From positions 1 to 49,439 of the forward strand of contig MDVS01000050.1 in the NCBI GenBank assembly GCA_001940645.1: 49,439 nt of DNA, given 5' to 3'. The position numbers and the translations under genes are program-made. This stretch comes from Candidatus Heimdallarchaeota archaeon LC_3 (GTDB taxonomy: Archaea; Asgardarchaeota; Heimdallarchaeia; Hodarchaeales; LC-3). The notes beneath the pieces were generated by a model. That model made no database searches. It was not told where the DNA came from and worked only from the letters and a program-made list of their open reading frames with translations. Positions 35,855-44,346 of this stretch are shown here, in pieces; the stretch's first letter is position 1; each line of letters opens with the position of its first letter.

Positions 35855-37978
35855 TTAATTCTGAAGTCTTTGAGATAAATTATTGACTTTCATGATTAAG
35901 TCAGAATATCGATTAATGTGATTATCGTCAAATGTTAGATCATTTAGGTTATCCATTAGCTCATAGGACAATAAAACTTTCCAATCTTCAGATAATTCAA
36001 TTTTTTTCTGTTGACACCATTTTATTACCTGCTTACAGAAGGTTCCCTTCTCTAAAAATGTAATATCTGGTACACTTGTAATTATATTACTTAACAGAGG
36101 TTGTAAAACATCATTTCCAATGAAATCTTCAATTTCAGATTCTTTAATGCTAATAAATTCATCAATTAATAGAAGAGTTTCAGGGTGTCGCGATAATAAA
36201 TTTCTTGCCAATTTATTCTTTGTACTAATTCCAATTTTATCAGCGTCAAGTAAAATTATTGGAGTTGATTCTTGAGCAATCAAGAGACTGGCCATGTAAC
36301 TTAATTTACTCGTGCCACCTGTTGGGATAAGGACGATATCCTTGTTCAGGGATTTTTTCTTTGCTCTTTGTAATATTACGTTAATACTCTTAATATAATT
36401 ATAATCTGATATTCCTTCTAAAATCAATTGTTTTTTACCAAAGAACAAAGTTTGCATAATTGAATAGCCAAGTGCTGCCTGCAAAGGAAATACAGTATCT
36501 TTGTCAAGAGGTGTTCCAACTTGATCAATAACCGTGGTTTTTCCACCTGTACCTTCCATTATTGTTCTTACTCGATTCAGGTGATTTCCATCAATGATAA
36601 AGGGTGAATGCGTAGCATAAATAATCTGGTTACTTTCACTTAATTTTTCAAAAAAATCCAATAATTTTAATTGAGCAGTCGCATGCAGATGTAGACCCGG
36701 TTCATCTAACAATAATATGGCATCTTTGTACATATCTTCAGACTCAACTAAAAATATCAAATAAAATGAAAAAAACCATTGTAATCCCTTACTTCTCCCC
36801 TCAAGGGGTATTTCAGCAGGATTAACATCATCTGATACTTTTATATCAAAAAATACTCCGTCAATGTCATATTTGAAAACGTGCCGTCTCTGTACCCACC
36901 AACTTGAGAATTTCTCAGTCATAATTTTCGATGCAGATTCTAGATAAATTTTTCTTTCTTTACTAGCTCTTAATTCTGCTTCTGTATACACCGATTCTAA
37001 AATTCTTCCAACCTCACTAGGATCTTCTTGAATTTTTTCTATTGTTGAAGCATCTAAATCGGAATACATGCGACCCATCTCATAAATTTCATCTAATTCT
37101 AAATTGACGTGTTTGAATAGAGTTAATTGTGTTCTTATTTCAGGATGATTAGGCTCTAATTTGATTCTATTGACAAATGTAGGAATATGAAAAGCTCCTT
37201 TTAAAATACCATAATTTTCAAAATAAATAAGCACCGGTAGCTTTTCTTTTACCATTTTCCACAAGGTAGACGCGTATTTTGGTTTTTTGGAATCTTCTAT
37301 CAAATTTTCTATATATTCGATGATATTTTCAATTTCAGGCACTTCATTGAGAAATTCATTTAATTCATCACATAACCTTCTAACAACCACCATATCAGTT
37401 ACTTCTATTTGTAAGTGTTTATCTATTATATCAAGAATTGATTGTTTTTTTTCTTTTGTAAAAATTTCTTTTATGTTTTCTTGAGTTTCATGGTCATTGT
37501 TGTCTGTTCTACTTATCAGCTCCGACTTTTTTTTACTAATGGTTGTTCGGATTAATTTAACTTGTTCATGACTTACATTGATAAAATTAATTTCTTCAAT
37601 TTCTGGTTCAAATTTGTAATTACGTTTACCGCTATAATGACGTGATAATATCAATTTTATTCCATGATCTGGAATTTCAAATTTTTCAGGTTTCTTCCAA
37701 TCACTGATCTCTTCTTTTGGAATCTGGAATTCTCCTGATGCTACAATCCAGTCCTTCTTTTTGTAATCTTCTGCTAATCGGCTTCGAGGAAAGTCTGTTA
37801 AATGATCATAATTTGTCTTTGTTGCAGAATTAAGTTTATAAAGAGCTACTAGGAGGGAAGTTTTCCCTGATTCATTTTTACCAACTAAAGAAGTTACATC
37901 TTTAATATCCACCCAGCCACTATCTTCAATTGATCGATAGTTTTGGATTCGGAATCGATTTAGTTTAATCCTATCCAT
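35855..37978 (-). CDS. OLD-family ATP-dependent nuclease (AAA ATPase plus TOPRIM)
   Basis: This is a 707-residue protein. The N-terminal ABC-type ATPase has Walker A GKNESGKTS at 33-41 and a coiled-coil middle. Walker B LLLDEPGLHLH lies near 419-429, followed by an ATHSPF switch. The C-terminal TOPRIM domain has LILEGISDYN near 515 and IILLDADK near 570. OLD-family proteins are DNA nucleases in phage defence (OLD, GajA, PARIS AriA). No UvrD-like GajB, AriB or reverse transcriptase gene lies beside it, so it is probably a stand-alone OLD. It is monocistronic. Confidence 0.88.
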   Translation of the reverse strand: MDRIKLNRFRIQNYRSIEDSGWVDIKDVTSLVGKNESGKTSLLVALYKLNSATKTNYDHLTDFPRSRLAEDYKKKDWIVASGEFQIPKEEISDWKKPEKFEIPDHGIKLILSRHYSGKRNYKFEPEIEEINFINVSHEQVKLIRTTISKKKSELISRTDNNDHETQENIKEIFTKEKKQSILDIIDKHLQIEVTDMVVVRRLCDELNEFLNEVPEIENIIEYIENLIEDSKKPKYASTLWKMVKEKLPVLIYFENYGILKGAFHIPTFVNRIKLEPNHPEIRTQLTLFKHVNLELDEIYEMGRMYSDLDASTIEKIQEDPSEVGRILESVYTEAELRASKERKIYLESASKIMTEKFSSWWVQRRHVFKYDIDGVFFDIKVSDDVNPAEIPLEGRSKGLQWFFSFYLIFLVESEDMYKDAILLLDEPGLHLHATAQLKLLDFFEKLSESNQIIYATHSPFIIDGNHLNRVRTIMEGTGGKTTVIDQVGTPLDKDTVFPLQAALGYSIMQTLFFGKKQLILEGISDYNYIKSINVILQRAKKKSLNKDIVLIPTGGTSKLSYMASLLIAQESTPIILLDADKIGISTKNKLARNLLSRHPETLLLIDEFISIKESEIEDFIGNDVLQPLLSNIITSVPDITFLEKGTFCKQVIKWCQQKKIELSEDWKVLLSYELMDNLNDLTFDDNHINRYSDLIMKVNNLSQRLQN

Positions 37979-38062
37979 TTTCTTGCCTATCCGTGTAATT
38001 CAAACGTTTCCCCTACAAAAACACATTTTACTCCACCTTTATCAATATTTCACTCTACTTTT

Positions 38063-38278
38063 TCACGTTTTTGATTTCTTCCAAATTTTGATTACTTCTT
38101 CATTATATTTTAGGTATGAATGAATTTCAAGTTCTTGAAGATTATCCAGTTCACATATATCTTTTTGCTGTGAATGATAAATTTCAAAACTAAGTTTAAG
38201 CTTCTCCAAATTTGGTAGTCTTCCTAGCCCCGTTGGCAGCATAGACAATTCTTTTCCATATAATTCGACATTAAACAA
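38063..38278 (-). CDS. short leucine-rich-repeat protein or fragment
   Basis: The protein has 71 residues with LRR spacing (LSMLPTGLGRLPNLEKLKLS, then LDNLQELEIHSYLKY). It has three repeats at most and no signal or anchor. Such short LRR units usually come from longer proteins, so this may be a truncated gene. The ATG start lies directly after a possible N-terminal loss. It is unlike the BspA-type repeats at 24352. Confidence 0.45.
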   Translation of the reverse strand: MFNVELYGKELSMLPTGLGRLPNLEKLKLSFEIYHSQQKDICELDNLQELEIHSYLKYNEEVIKIWKKSKT

Positions 38279-38420
38279 TTAAAATAAACACTCTTTTTCT
38301 CACAGACCAAAATATTTTTTTAGATTAAAGTGAAAAATTCATCTAACTTTTGAAGAAGTTTGGTTCACCATTGTGTCTGTATTTTTTTTACTATTCCTTT
38401 AAAGTAATAATTTGATTGCT

Positions 38421-38795
38421 ATGATTCAGTTTCCTATCGTTTCTAATCCCTATTCACATCAAAAACTTAGTCACTGGATTGATAAATTAGCCCAGCTTAA
38501 TCTCCTAGATTTTCAGGTTATCCTTAATACATTGTATTCCATGCAATCAGAATTTGCATATAACAATTTATTAGAGGTGTTTACCGATCTAACTCCTTTG
38601 TATCCAGACGAACTACTCTTGTTAGAATTCGATTTAAAAAAGGATATTCGACCGACCTCTGACCAAATAACTTGTCCAATTTCTGATTGTGATCATTATT
38701 TCTATTCGAATAAAGATTATAATCGTCATTTGTTTGAGTTTCATAAAGTAGGATTTATATACGAGCCAAAATTGTTATCGGTAGGACAGGATTGA
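38421..38795 (+). CDS. C2H2-type zinc-finger protein
   Basis: The protein has about 124 residues from the ATG at 38421 (a TTG three codons upstream is less likely). The N-terminal two thirds are helical. Near the C-terminus CPISDCDHYFYSNKDYNRHL, followed by FEFH, gives C-x4-C-x12-H-x4-H, a C2H2 finger. C2H2 proteins are common in Asgard and other archaea, and a nucleic-acid-binding role is plausible. The partner or target is unknown. Confidence 0.6.
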   Translation: MIQFPIVSNPYSHQKLSHWIDKLAQLNLLDFQVILNTLYSMQSEFAYNNLLEVFTDLTPLYPDELLLLEFDLKKDIRPTSDQITCPISDCDHYFYSNKDYNRHLFEFHKVGFIYEPKLLSVGQD

Positions 38796-38956
38796 GAGTT
38801 TAGTAATTTATAATTGACTATTATTCATGAATAATAATCTCTAATCTTGTTATAACTAATTTTAGATGAGTATTAGATTACTTTTGAAAATAATTTTAAT
38901 TATAAAGGGTTTTGAACAAAATCTGGAATTATTCCAAATCGATGAAGCTAATTTGT

Positions 38957-39448
38957 TCACTTGATTATAAAATAATTTTCTGGATTTTTCCCTTCCTTGA
39001 TCGCTTGATAGACATCTTCAGTTATATATCTCACAGTCCTTCCCCCTCCATTCTTCTTTGCATAAATCAATAAATAATTCTTTTCAATATGATCATAGGA
39101 AACCAAGAAAGTAAAATGTTCTGTTCTATTATTATAAACATCCTCAAATCTTGCTGATTCTTTCTTTAAATCTGTTTTATCAAAAAATTCTGGTATCAAT
39201 TTAGGACCTGATTTCTTTAGATATTTTATTACACTTTTATGAGTCTTTGGTTTCTCTGGGATTATTACTATCTTATTAAGCTCTACCTCAATCTGTATGT
39301 GAGTTCCTTCTGCAAAACCCATTGTAGATACAATATTATCTAACAATATCCCAATAGAATTCCCTACCTTCCTTACAATCTCGCTAGAAAAGAGTTCAGT
39401 ATTTTTAAAAGGTTGTAATCCTTCTTTTTGTGTCGATGCTTTGGCCAT
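38957..39448 (-). CDS. AbrB/MazE-like DNA-binding protein with C-terminal extension
   Basis: The protein has about 163 residues from the ATG at 39448 (an in-frame TTG at 39457 is an alternative). Residues 20-65 have the swapped-hairpin pattern of AbrB/MazE antitoxins: VRKVGNSIGILLDN, then GTHIQIEVELNKIVIIP. The C-terminal 90 residues are unassigned and beta-rich, ending in IKEGKNPENYFII. It is probably a transcriptional regulator or antitoxin; no toxin gene is adjacent. It sits immediately after the HsdR-like relic on the same strand. Confidence 0.65.
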   Translation of the reverse strand: MAKASTQKEGLQPFKNTELFSSEIVRKVGNSIGILLDNIVSTMGFAEGTHIQIEVELNKIVIIPEKPKTHKSVIKYLKKSGPKLIPEFFDKTDLKKESARFEDVYNNRTEHFTFLVSYDHIEKNYLLIYAKKNGGGRTVRYITEDVYQAIKEGKNPENYFIIK

Positions 39449-39471
39449 AAGTCTCAATTATTTATGCAAGT

Positions 39472-39678
39472 CTAAAAAAAAAAAGCTAATATTTGTTCAA
39501 TAATATCTGAAGCAATTTCATCTAGTCGTTCAGGATCACCAACAAGTTCAGCAATACGAGCCCAACGGGATTTCAATCTTTCGCGGCTGATGGTTTCTTC
39601 ATCTTCAGTTAATTCATCGAATTCTTTATCAATCTCAGGAAGAATTGGTTCATTAAGTTTTAATTTAGCCTGCCCATA
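39472..39678 (-). pseudogene. C-terminal remnant of an HsdR-like restriction helicase
   Basis: The minus-strand frame, without a start, encodes LPEIDKEFDELTEDEE, then ERLKSRWARIAELVGDPERL and IASDIIEQ, before a stop inside an 11-base T run at 39472-39474. The RWARIAELVG...IASDIIE pattern matches the C-terminal region of type I restriction HsdR proteins (RWARLEALVG...IAQDIVEHFE). The rest of the gene is gone. Confidence 0.6.
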
Positions 39679-39896
39679 TTAACGGAATGATAGATAACGT
39701 TTTGAGAAAAATTAAAAGTAATAGATTCATTACTGCTAAAAACAACTAAATTTTGATCTAAAGGAAGATTATTGGTTAGTAATCCGAGAATGGGAATCGA
39801 ATTTATCTTTAAATCAATTTCTTGTGGAGAAATATAATTCTTGACCTGAGAAGAGTTTGTATCATTTAGTCTGATGAACTCATATTTAAATAGCAT
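39660..39896 (-). CDS. hypothetical protein, possible fragment
   Basis: The protein has 78 residues from an ATG, with a beta-like pattern (SPQEIDLKINSIPILGLL, then QNLVVFSSNESITFNFS). It has no signal or motif and the family is unknown. It overlaps the opening of the HsdR-like remnant by about 19 bases in another frame. It may be a gene fragment stranded beside it. Confidence 0.35.
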   Translation of the reverse strand: MLFKYEFIRLNDTNSSQVKNYISPQEIDLKINSIPILGLLTNNLPLDQNLVVFSSNESITFNFSQNVIYHSVNMGRLN

Positions 39897-40087
39897 ATCT
39901 TTGTCAACGGTAGAAAAAATTTTACTAGAATTATATAAAAGAAAATTTTGTTGCTATATTGCTATATTGAATATCTCTCTTTAAAAGGATTTTTTGATAT
40001 AAATTAGGCATGTTACTTCTTCAAATCCCTTACCCCCTACATCTTTAAATATCTATTCCAAGTAGAATATTGAATAAAATAAAAGCA

Positions 40088-40099
40088 AAAATATAAATA
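40088..40099 (+). promoter_or_regulatory. TATA box of the methyltransferase gene at 40122
   Basis: AAAATATAAATA, preceded by an A/G-rich BRE-like GCAAAA, is centred about 28 bases before the ATG at 40122. This archaeal spacing predicts transcription starting at or next to the start codon, that is, a leaderless mRNA. No Shine-Dalgarno sequence precedes the ATG, which agrees. Confidence 0.55.
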
Positions 40100-40121
40100 G
40101 TAAATCTATAATAAATTTAGT

Positions 40122-40937
40122 ATGACAGAACGTGAAAGCTGGCAGGTGGAAGGATCAGCCGCAGAAGTTTACGAATCACAACTAGTACCCGCAATTTTTG
40201 CTGAATGGGCACCAAGGTTAGTTGGTGCTGCAAATGTTATTCAAGGAAATCGGATACTCGATGTAGCATGTGGTACTGGTATAGTTGCACGAGAAGCATC
40301 TACACGAATTGGTACAGATGGGACTGTTACAGGATTTGATCTAAATGAAGGAATGTTGAAAGTAGCTCGGAAAATCAGCTCGAACATTAATTGGCAACAA
40401 GGTGATGTAATGAATCTCCCATTTGATGACAATATTTTCGATGTGGTTTTGTGTCAGGCAGCTTTTATGTATTTTCCAGATAGAGCAGTAGCATTAAAAG
40501 AGATGACTAGAGTTTTAGTCCCCGGGGGTACAGTGGGTCTTCATGTCTGGGGATCTATTGAACAAAGCCCGGGATATGTCATACTTACCGAAATCATGCA
40601 ACGATTGATAGGGAAAGAAGCTGCTAACGTTCTGACAGCACCGTTTGTGTTGGGTAATAAAAATGAGTTGGAAAAAATAGTTATGGATTCTGGCAAACTA
40701 GGACCTCCAAATATTGTGACTAGTCTTGGGAATATTAATTATCCTTCAGTCGAAGCGTTCATTAAATTCGAAGTAGAAGGAACTCCTCTTAATAGTCTTC
40801 TTGGTGGTACTAGCAGTTCGGCATATAGACGACTAGTCGAAGAGTCAAAAAAAGGATTGAAATCTTTCTGCAGTGATGATGATAGCATATCGTTTCCAAT
40901 AGAGGCACATATCGTCACAACAAAAAAGAAATTATGA
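40122..40937 (+). CDS. UbiE-like class I SAM methyltransferase
   Basis: This 271-residue protein has motif I LDVACGTGIV near 46-55, VTGFDLNEGMLKVAR (post I), QGDVMNLPFDD (motif II-like), FDVVLCQAAFMYFPD and LKEMTRVLVPGGTVGLHVWG (motif III). This matches the Methyltransf_11/UbiE group acting on small molecules such as quinones, sterols or natural products. The specific substrate is unknown. Codon usage is richer in G+C than in the flanking relics, suggesting an intact, used or recently acquired gene. Confidence 0.85.
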   Translation: MTERESWQVEGSAAEVYESQLVPAIFAEWAPRLVGAANVIQGNRILDVACGTGIVAREASTRIGTDGTVTGFDLNEGMLKVARKISSNINWQQGDVMNLPFDDNIFDVVLCQAAFMYFPDRAVALKEMTRVLVPGGTVGLHVWGSIEQSPGYVILTEIMQRLIGKEAANVLTAPFVLGNKNELEKIVMDSGKLGPPNIVTSLGNINYPSVEAFIKFEVEGTPLNSLLGGTSSSAYRRLVEESKKGLKSFCSDDDSISFPIEAHIVTTKKKL

Positions 40938-41227
40938 AAAAGAAGTCCTATTCTAACATTTACAAACTTTATTAACCGAGACTAATGTCTGAGTCAATAA
41001 CACCTTCTAATTTAATAATTGATTCTAATTAAATTAATTTCCAATATTTTTCTATTTTCATCATTAAATTAATCTACTTTCTTAATTGTTAAATTAGTTT
41101 TGATAAAATAAGAAAAACTAGTCAAAACAGGGTTTATTTGACAAACTAAAAGAATGATATACATGGGACTGAAAACTTAGGAATTAACTTTCTATCAAAC
41201 CTTTTAGCATCTGGCCCTGTTGCCTTT

Positions 41228-41602
41228 TTGGTAGCACACTTCGGTTATAATGGTGTTAAAGGAAGATTTGGTATTGGCCCTTTTGCTCAAAATGTTGCGA
41301 AATTCGATTTTCCTCAAGCCATGAGATCAATGTCTATGAAAGACATGCTTACTAATCCGAGATTCTGGGCTTATGGATTAATTGTGGACGCTTTATTAGT
41401 AGTTGAAATAGCAGTGCCTGTTTCCTTTATTAAAGTTCCTTGGTTAGCTCTAAATTTTGCACCTGGTTGGGTTGATGCATGGATTCCTGCACTAGGTAAG
41501 ACTTATGTCCTAGCTTTTGTAATAGCTTTAGTAGGAATTATTTTGACTATAAAGCTATTAAAAGTTTGGATGTGGAGACCACAAGGACCACCACCATCTT
41601 AA
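41228..41602 (+). CDS. small membrane protein, 5' end probably frameshifted
   Basis: The protein has 124 residues from a TTG at 41228, with two membrane helices (ALLVVEIAVPVSFI and YVLAFVIALVGIILTI) and a Trp/Pro-rich end. The same frame continues upstream with a good hydrophobic segment (LGINFLSNLLASGPVAFL) to about 41172 without a standard start. ATGs at 41154 and 41163 lie in the adjacent frame and stop at TAG 41178. One lost or gained base there would make a longer protein. No family is recognised. Confidence 0.6.
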   Translation: MVAHFGYNGVKGRFGIGPFAQNVAKFDFPQAMRSMSMKDMLTNPRFWAYGLIVDALLVVEIAVPVSFIKVPWLALNFAPGWVDAWIPALGKTYVLAFVIALVGIILTIKLLKVWMWRPQGPPPS

Positions 41603-41659
41603 CTTTCTCTAATAGAATTCAGAAATAAGAATCTCTTATCTTTTTCTCTTTAATTCTAT

Positions 41660-41890
41660 TTCTGAAATTATTCCATTTTTCATCCTTTCCCCTCGATCGA
41701 ACAGAATCAATTTCGAATTTAAATTTCGAATCTAGATTTGCGTTATTTCTCTTCTGTTTCTCTATTTCAGTCTATTTTCGATAGTAAACTGAAAGTGAAG
41801 ATTTAAATAGTCCTTACTTATAGTATTATTCAAATTCTTCTTGGTGATTAATTATATCAGACAAATTAGTCGATTCGCGACAGGTTACAG
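41660..41890. other. intergenic region upstream of cassette copy B
   Basis: No gene is seen. TTTCGAAT occurs twice around a TTTAAA at 41711-41731, giving a short symmetric AT-rich motif. TTTAAATAG near 41803 could be a TATA element for the cassette genes. Confidence 0.3.
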
Positions 41891-41892
41891 CA

Positions 41893-42165
41893 ATGAAATT
41901 CCTTGATCATCTTGGAAAAAAACTGTTAATTCCTGAAAAAACTTTAGTATCTATAGGTGAAATCGTAGAGGAAATTTGTCATATTAAACCTGCTAACATT
42001 CAAGAAATTATTTGTGCTGCTTTTTTTCTAGCTAATAGGACTGCTAATATTTGCTTTAATCTAGAAAAATTATACCATTATTTGCAGAAAAAGAATGTGA
42101 GTTACAATAATGACCGAATTGACTATGTGACTTCTCTGTTTTTCGTCTTTAACAAAAATTATTAG
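41893..42165 (+). CDS. cassette copy B, first gene, intact
   Basis: This 90-residue helical protein has an ATG start and contains SIGEIVEEICHIKPANIQ, IICAAFFLANRTANICFNL and LYHYLQKKN. No known domain is recognised. Helix lengths would suit a small cyclin-like or TPR-like bundle, but that is speculation. The stop overlaps the GTG of the next gene (TAGTG), giving translational coupling. Truncated copies exist at 10361-10681 and 15356-15598, so the gene is a repeated element. Confidence 0.6.
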   Translation: MKFLDHLGKKLLIPEKTLVSIGEIVEEICHIKPANIQEIICAAFFLANRTANICFNLEKLYHYLQKKNVSYNNDRIDYVTSLFFVFNKNY

Positions 42166-42507
42166 TGATTAGCTTGGCCCATGAAGAATTAGTGGATAAA
42201 ATAATTAAGATTTTAGCAGTAATGAGTGAAATCACTGATAATTCTGACATATTTACTATAAAACATGCTAAAAAAATTATCAGCGAATTTGGTGGAGATC
42301 CTGCCCTTTTGACCTTTAGACGGACTAAGAGCAATCTCTACATCATTTATAATAAACAGAAACTCGCACGGGTAAAAAAGTCCAGATCTTTTAGTATTCC
42401 AACTGAATTAAAATATCAATTTGCTGAATCAATAGTAAAAAATGAGATTAGTAATCTTTGTAGTTATGAGACCCTTCTACCCTATTTAAAAGACAACCGA
42501 ACATTAG
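41930..42507 (+). repeat. dispersed cassette, copy B (about 578 bp)
   Basis: It is nearly identical to 15362-15937 over two coupled genes. The difference of two bases near its 3' end keeps the second frame closing at 42510. The homology begins a dozen codons inside the first gene. Confidence 0.8.
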
Positions 42508-42512
42508 TTTAG
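42165..42512 (+). CDS. cassette copy B, second gene
   Basis: This 115-residue protein has a GTG start that overlaps the preceding stop. Segments include HEELVDKIIKILAVMSE, KHAKKIISEFGGDPALL, LYIIYNKQKLARVKKSRSF and YETLLPYLKD. The basic middle could bind nucleic acid. No family is identified. Its homologue in copy A runs on into foreign sequence because of a 2-base difference. A regulatory gene follows 106 bases later. Confidence 0.55.
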   Translation: MISLAHEELVDKIIKILAVMSEITDNSDIFTIKHAKKIISEFGGDPALLTFRRTKSNLYIIYNKQKLARVKKSRSFSIPTELKYQFAESIVKNEISNLCSYETLLPYLKDNRTLV

Positions 42513-42617
42513 GTGATGCAATATAAATCAAAATACTAAAACAATTGAATTAACAACTAATCTTGATCAAGAAAGAATAAGATTTGTATTAGACATCCTC
42601 TCTGGAGATAGCAACTC

Positions 42618-43976
42618 GTGATCCAAATAACAAAAAATATTGAGACTGAAATTATTCAAGAAATAATTACCGGATATACTTCTTGTAGGACGTTTTTTCT
42701 TACTTACACTAACAAAGATTATGAAATTCATACTAGAGCAAGAAAAGAATTCTTAATTACTCTTTGTCAGTCTTTCTATAACAAATTCAAGGATCATTCT
42801 GAATATTTCAGAATAAAGGATGTCCAAAATTACTTTCAATCTAATTATTATATTCCTTTAAACTTTGGCAATAATAATTTTGATTTTCCTCATACTTTTT
42901 CCGTTTTTATGGATCAAACTCAGGATATTAATATTACCCCTGTCTCTGTCTCTGGTCTTGCGACCTTAGATGATTATATTAAAGGAGAGCAAAAAAATAA
43001 AACTTTAATTGAATTTATTCTGGATTTTTTGAGACGTTTGGATAGGGTAGTAATTGGTCTTAGAAGACGAGAAATAAAAGTTTTAGAAACTCTAACTGAT
43101 AAAGATTTTTTATTTGAAGATAGTAAAGGGAATAAAAGGACTACTATTCCTACAAATGAAGAAATCCTTCAAAAATTAGAATTTTCGAATAAAAGAGCTA
43201 AGAAGATTGAGAGAGCAGAAATATTATTAAGAAAGACAGGAATAATAGCTTTTCAAGGCTTATTTAATCTTAATCGCATTGGATATTGCTACATATTCCA
43301 AGATAACCCTGATAATGTTATCAATAAAGATATTTTTAATAAAAAAAATATTAAAACACCACTAATTGAATGCATCCCTTTACCGGATTTAAAAAATCAC
43401 TTTGAGCCCCCTTATACACAAATGATTACCAAATGGTATTGGAATGTTAATTTACACCATTATCGAGCAGGTGAAGAGAATCCCTGGAAGGACTTTTCAA
43501 TTCCAAATTTTCTAAAAACAAGCTCTTTTCCTAAAAAATGTGTCCATTGGCCTCTTACTTATGTAAATGTCTACTTGACAGGTGATTCTGATAAGAAATT
43601 CTGGGAATTTATTAGTACTACCAAGTCAAATACCCTAATTATTGATAATATTCTTGACAGAAATGTTCACAAGAGCACCATTCTTAATAATGAGTTTCTT
43701 TCAAGCAATCATATGTATTTATATCCCGTAATTAATAATATTGGTCTGGATTTTAAAGTATCTATCCGTTTTTCTACCAAGAAGAAAAATTTGTTTATGA
43801 ATATTGTTAAGAGCTTATTACATTTTCCAATTGCTCATGTCTTCTCAAATGAAGAATTTGGAGAAGGATTTAGTTATATTCATGTTCCTCGTCATACTGT
43901 TAGTTATTTGTTTGAGGCTTTTGAGGATTTAAAAAGAGAATTGGCTTTTAAATCAAACATTCAGGTATTGATTTAG
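42618..43976 (+). CDS. Lrp-like winged-helix regulator with duplicated ligand domains
   Basis: This is a 452-residue protein. Residues about 145-235 resemble an Lrp/AsnC arrangement: LRRREIKVLETL, a long HTH region through ILQKLEFSNKRAKKIERAE, then LLRKTGIIAFQGLFNLNRIGYCYI as the start of a RAM-like beta domain. A second such beta-alpha region lies near the C-terminus (VHWPLTYVNVYLTGD, then IAHVFSNEEFGEGFSYI). The GTG start overlaps the TGA of an upstream frame that encodes about 30 residues without a start (TIELTTNLDQERIRF), so the N-terminus may be truncated. A regulator role is inferred; the DNA target is unknown. Confidence 0.5.
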   Translation: MIQITKNIETEIIQEIITGYTSCRTFFLTYTNKDYEIHTRARKEFLITLCQSFYNKFKDHSEYFRIKDVQNYFQSNYYIPLNFGNNNFDFPHTFSVFMDQTQDINITPVSVSGLATLDDYIKGEQKNKTLIEFILDFLRRLDRVVIGLRRREIKVLETLTDKDFLFEDSKGNKRTTIPTNEEILQKLEFSNKRAKKIERAEILLRKTGIIAFQGLFNLNRIGYCYIFQDNPDNVINKDIFNKKNIKTPLIECIPLPDLKNHFEPPYTQMITKWYWNVNLHHYRAGEENPWKDFSIPNFLKTSSFPKKCVHWPLTYVNVYLTGDSDKKFWEFISTTKSNTLIIDNILDRNVHKSTILNNEFLSSNHMYLYPVINNIGLDFKVSIRFSTKKKNLFMNIVKSLLHFPIAHVFSNEEFGEGFSYIHVPRHTVSYLFEAFEDLKRELAFKSNIQVLI

Positions 43977-44346
43977 TCAGAAATTACCAATTCCTTCCAT
44001 TGACTCTTTGATTATCTGTATCTTTTGATTTGAAAACTAAAAAGAAGATATTCAATTTTTCTAAATTTTTTTTCTTTATATGTATCTTAATCACTTCGTA
44101 GATGCCCCGACCTCAAAATTAAAAGAGTTTCGGTTGAATCCCTTTTTAGAAAAACTACTTTGTAATAAGTTTAATCCATTCAATATGATGAATTTAATTA
44201 TCTAATTCAAAACAAGGTTCAATATCGTTAGTATTTATTGATTTATTGAATTTTCTATATTTTTATTAATTCCAGAACGACTCCCAAATGCTAATAAATC
44301 AAATAGATGAATTAATATTAAACAAAAAGATATTTGTTGATGATTT
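43977..44346. other. AT-rich gap containing first arm of a direct repeat
   Basis: No gene is seen. The section 44145-44235 recurs imperfectly at 44885-44980, flanking the coiled-coil gene at 44347. Confidence 0.5.
44145..44235. repeat. imperfect direct repeat, left arm
   Basis: About 90 bp resemble 44885-44980. The strongest shared block begins ATTATCTAATTCAAAACAAG and runs through an AATATCGTTA element. Both arms have the same orientation and bracket one gene. Confidence 0.65.

Noticed and set aside
41711..41731. TTTCGAAT...TTTCGAAT as an attachment or integration site
   Set aside because: It is a short AT-rich coincidence with no second copy at another boundary and no integrase in the window.
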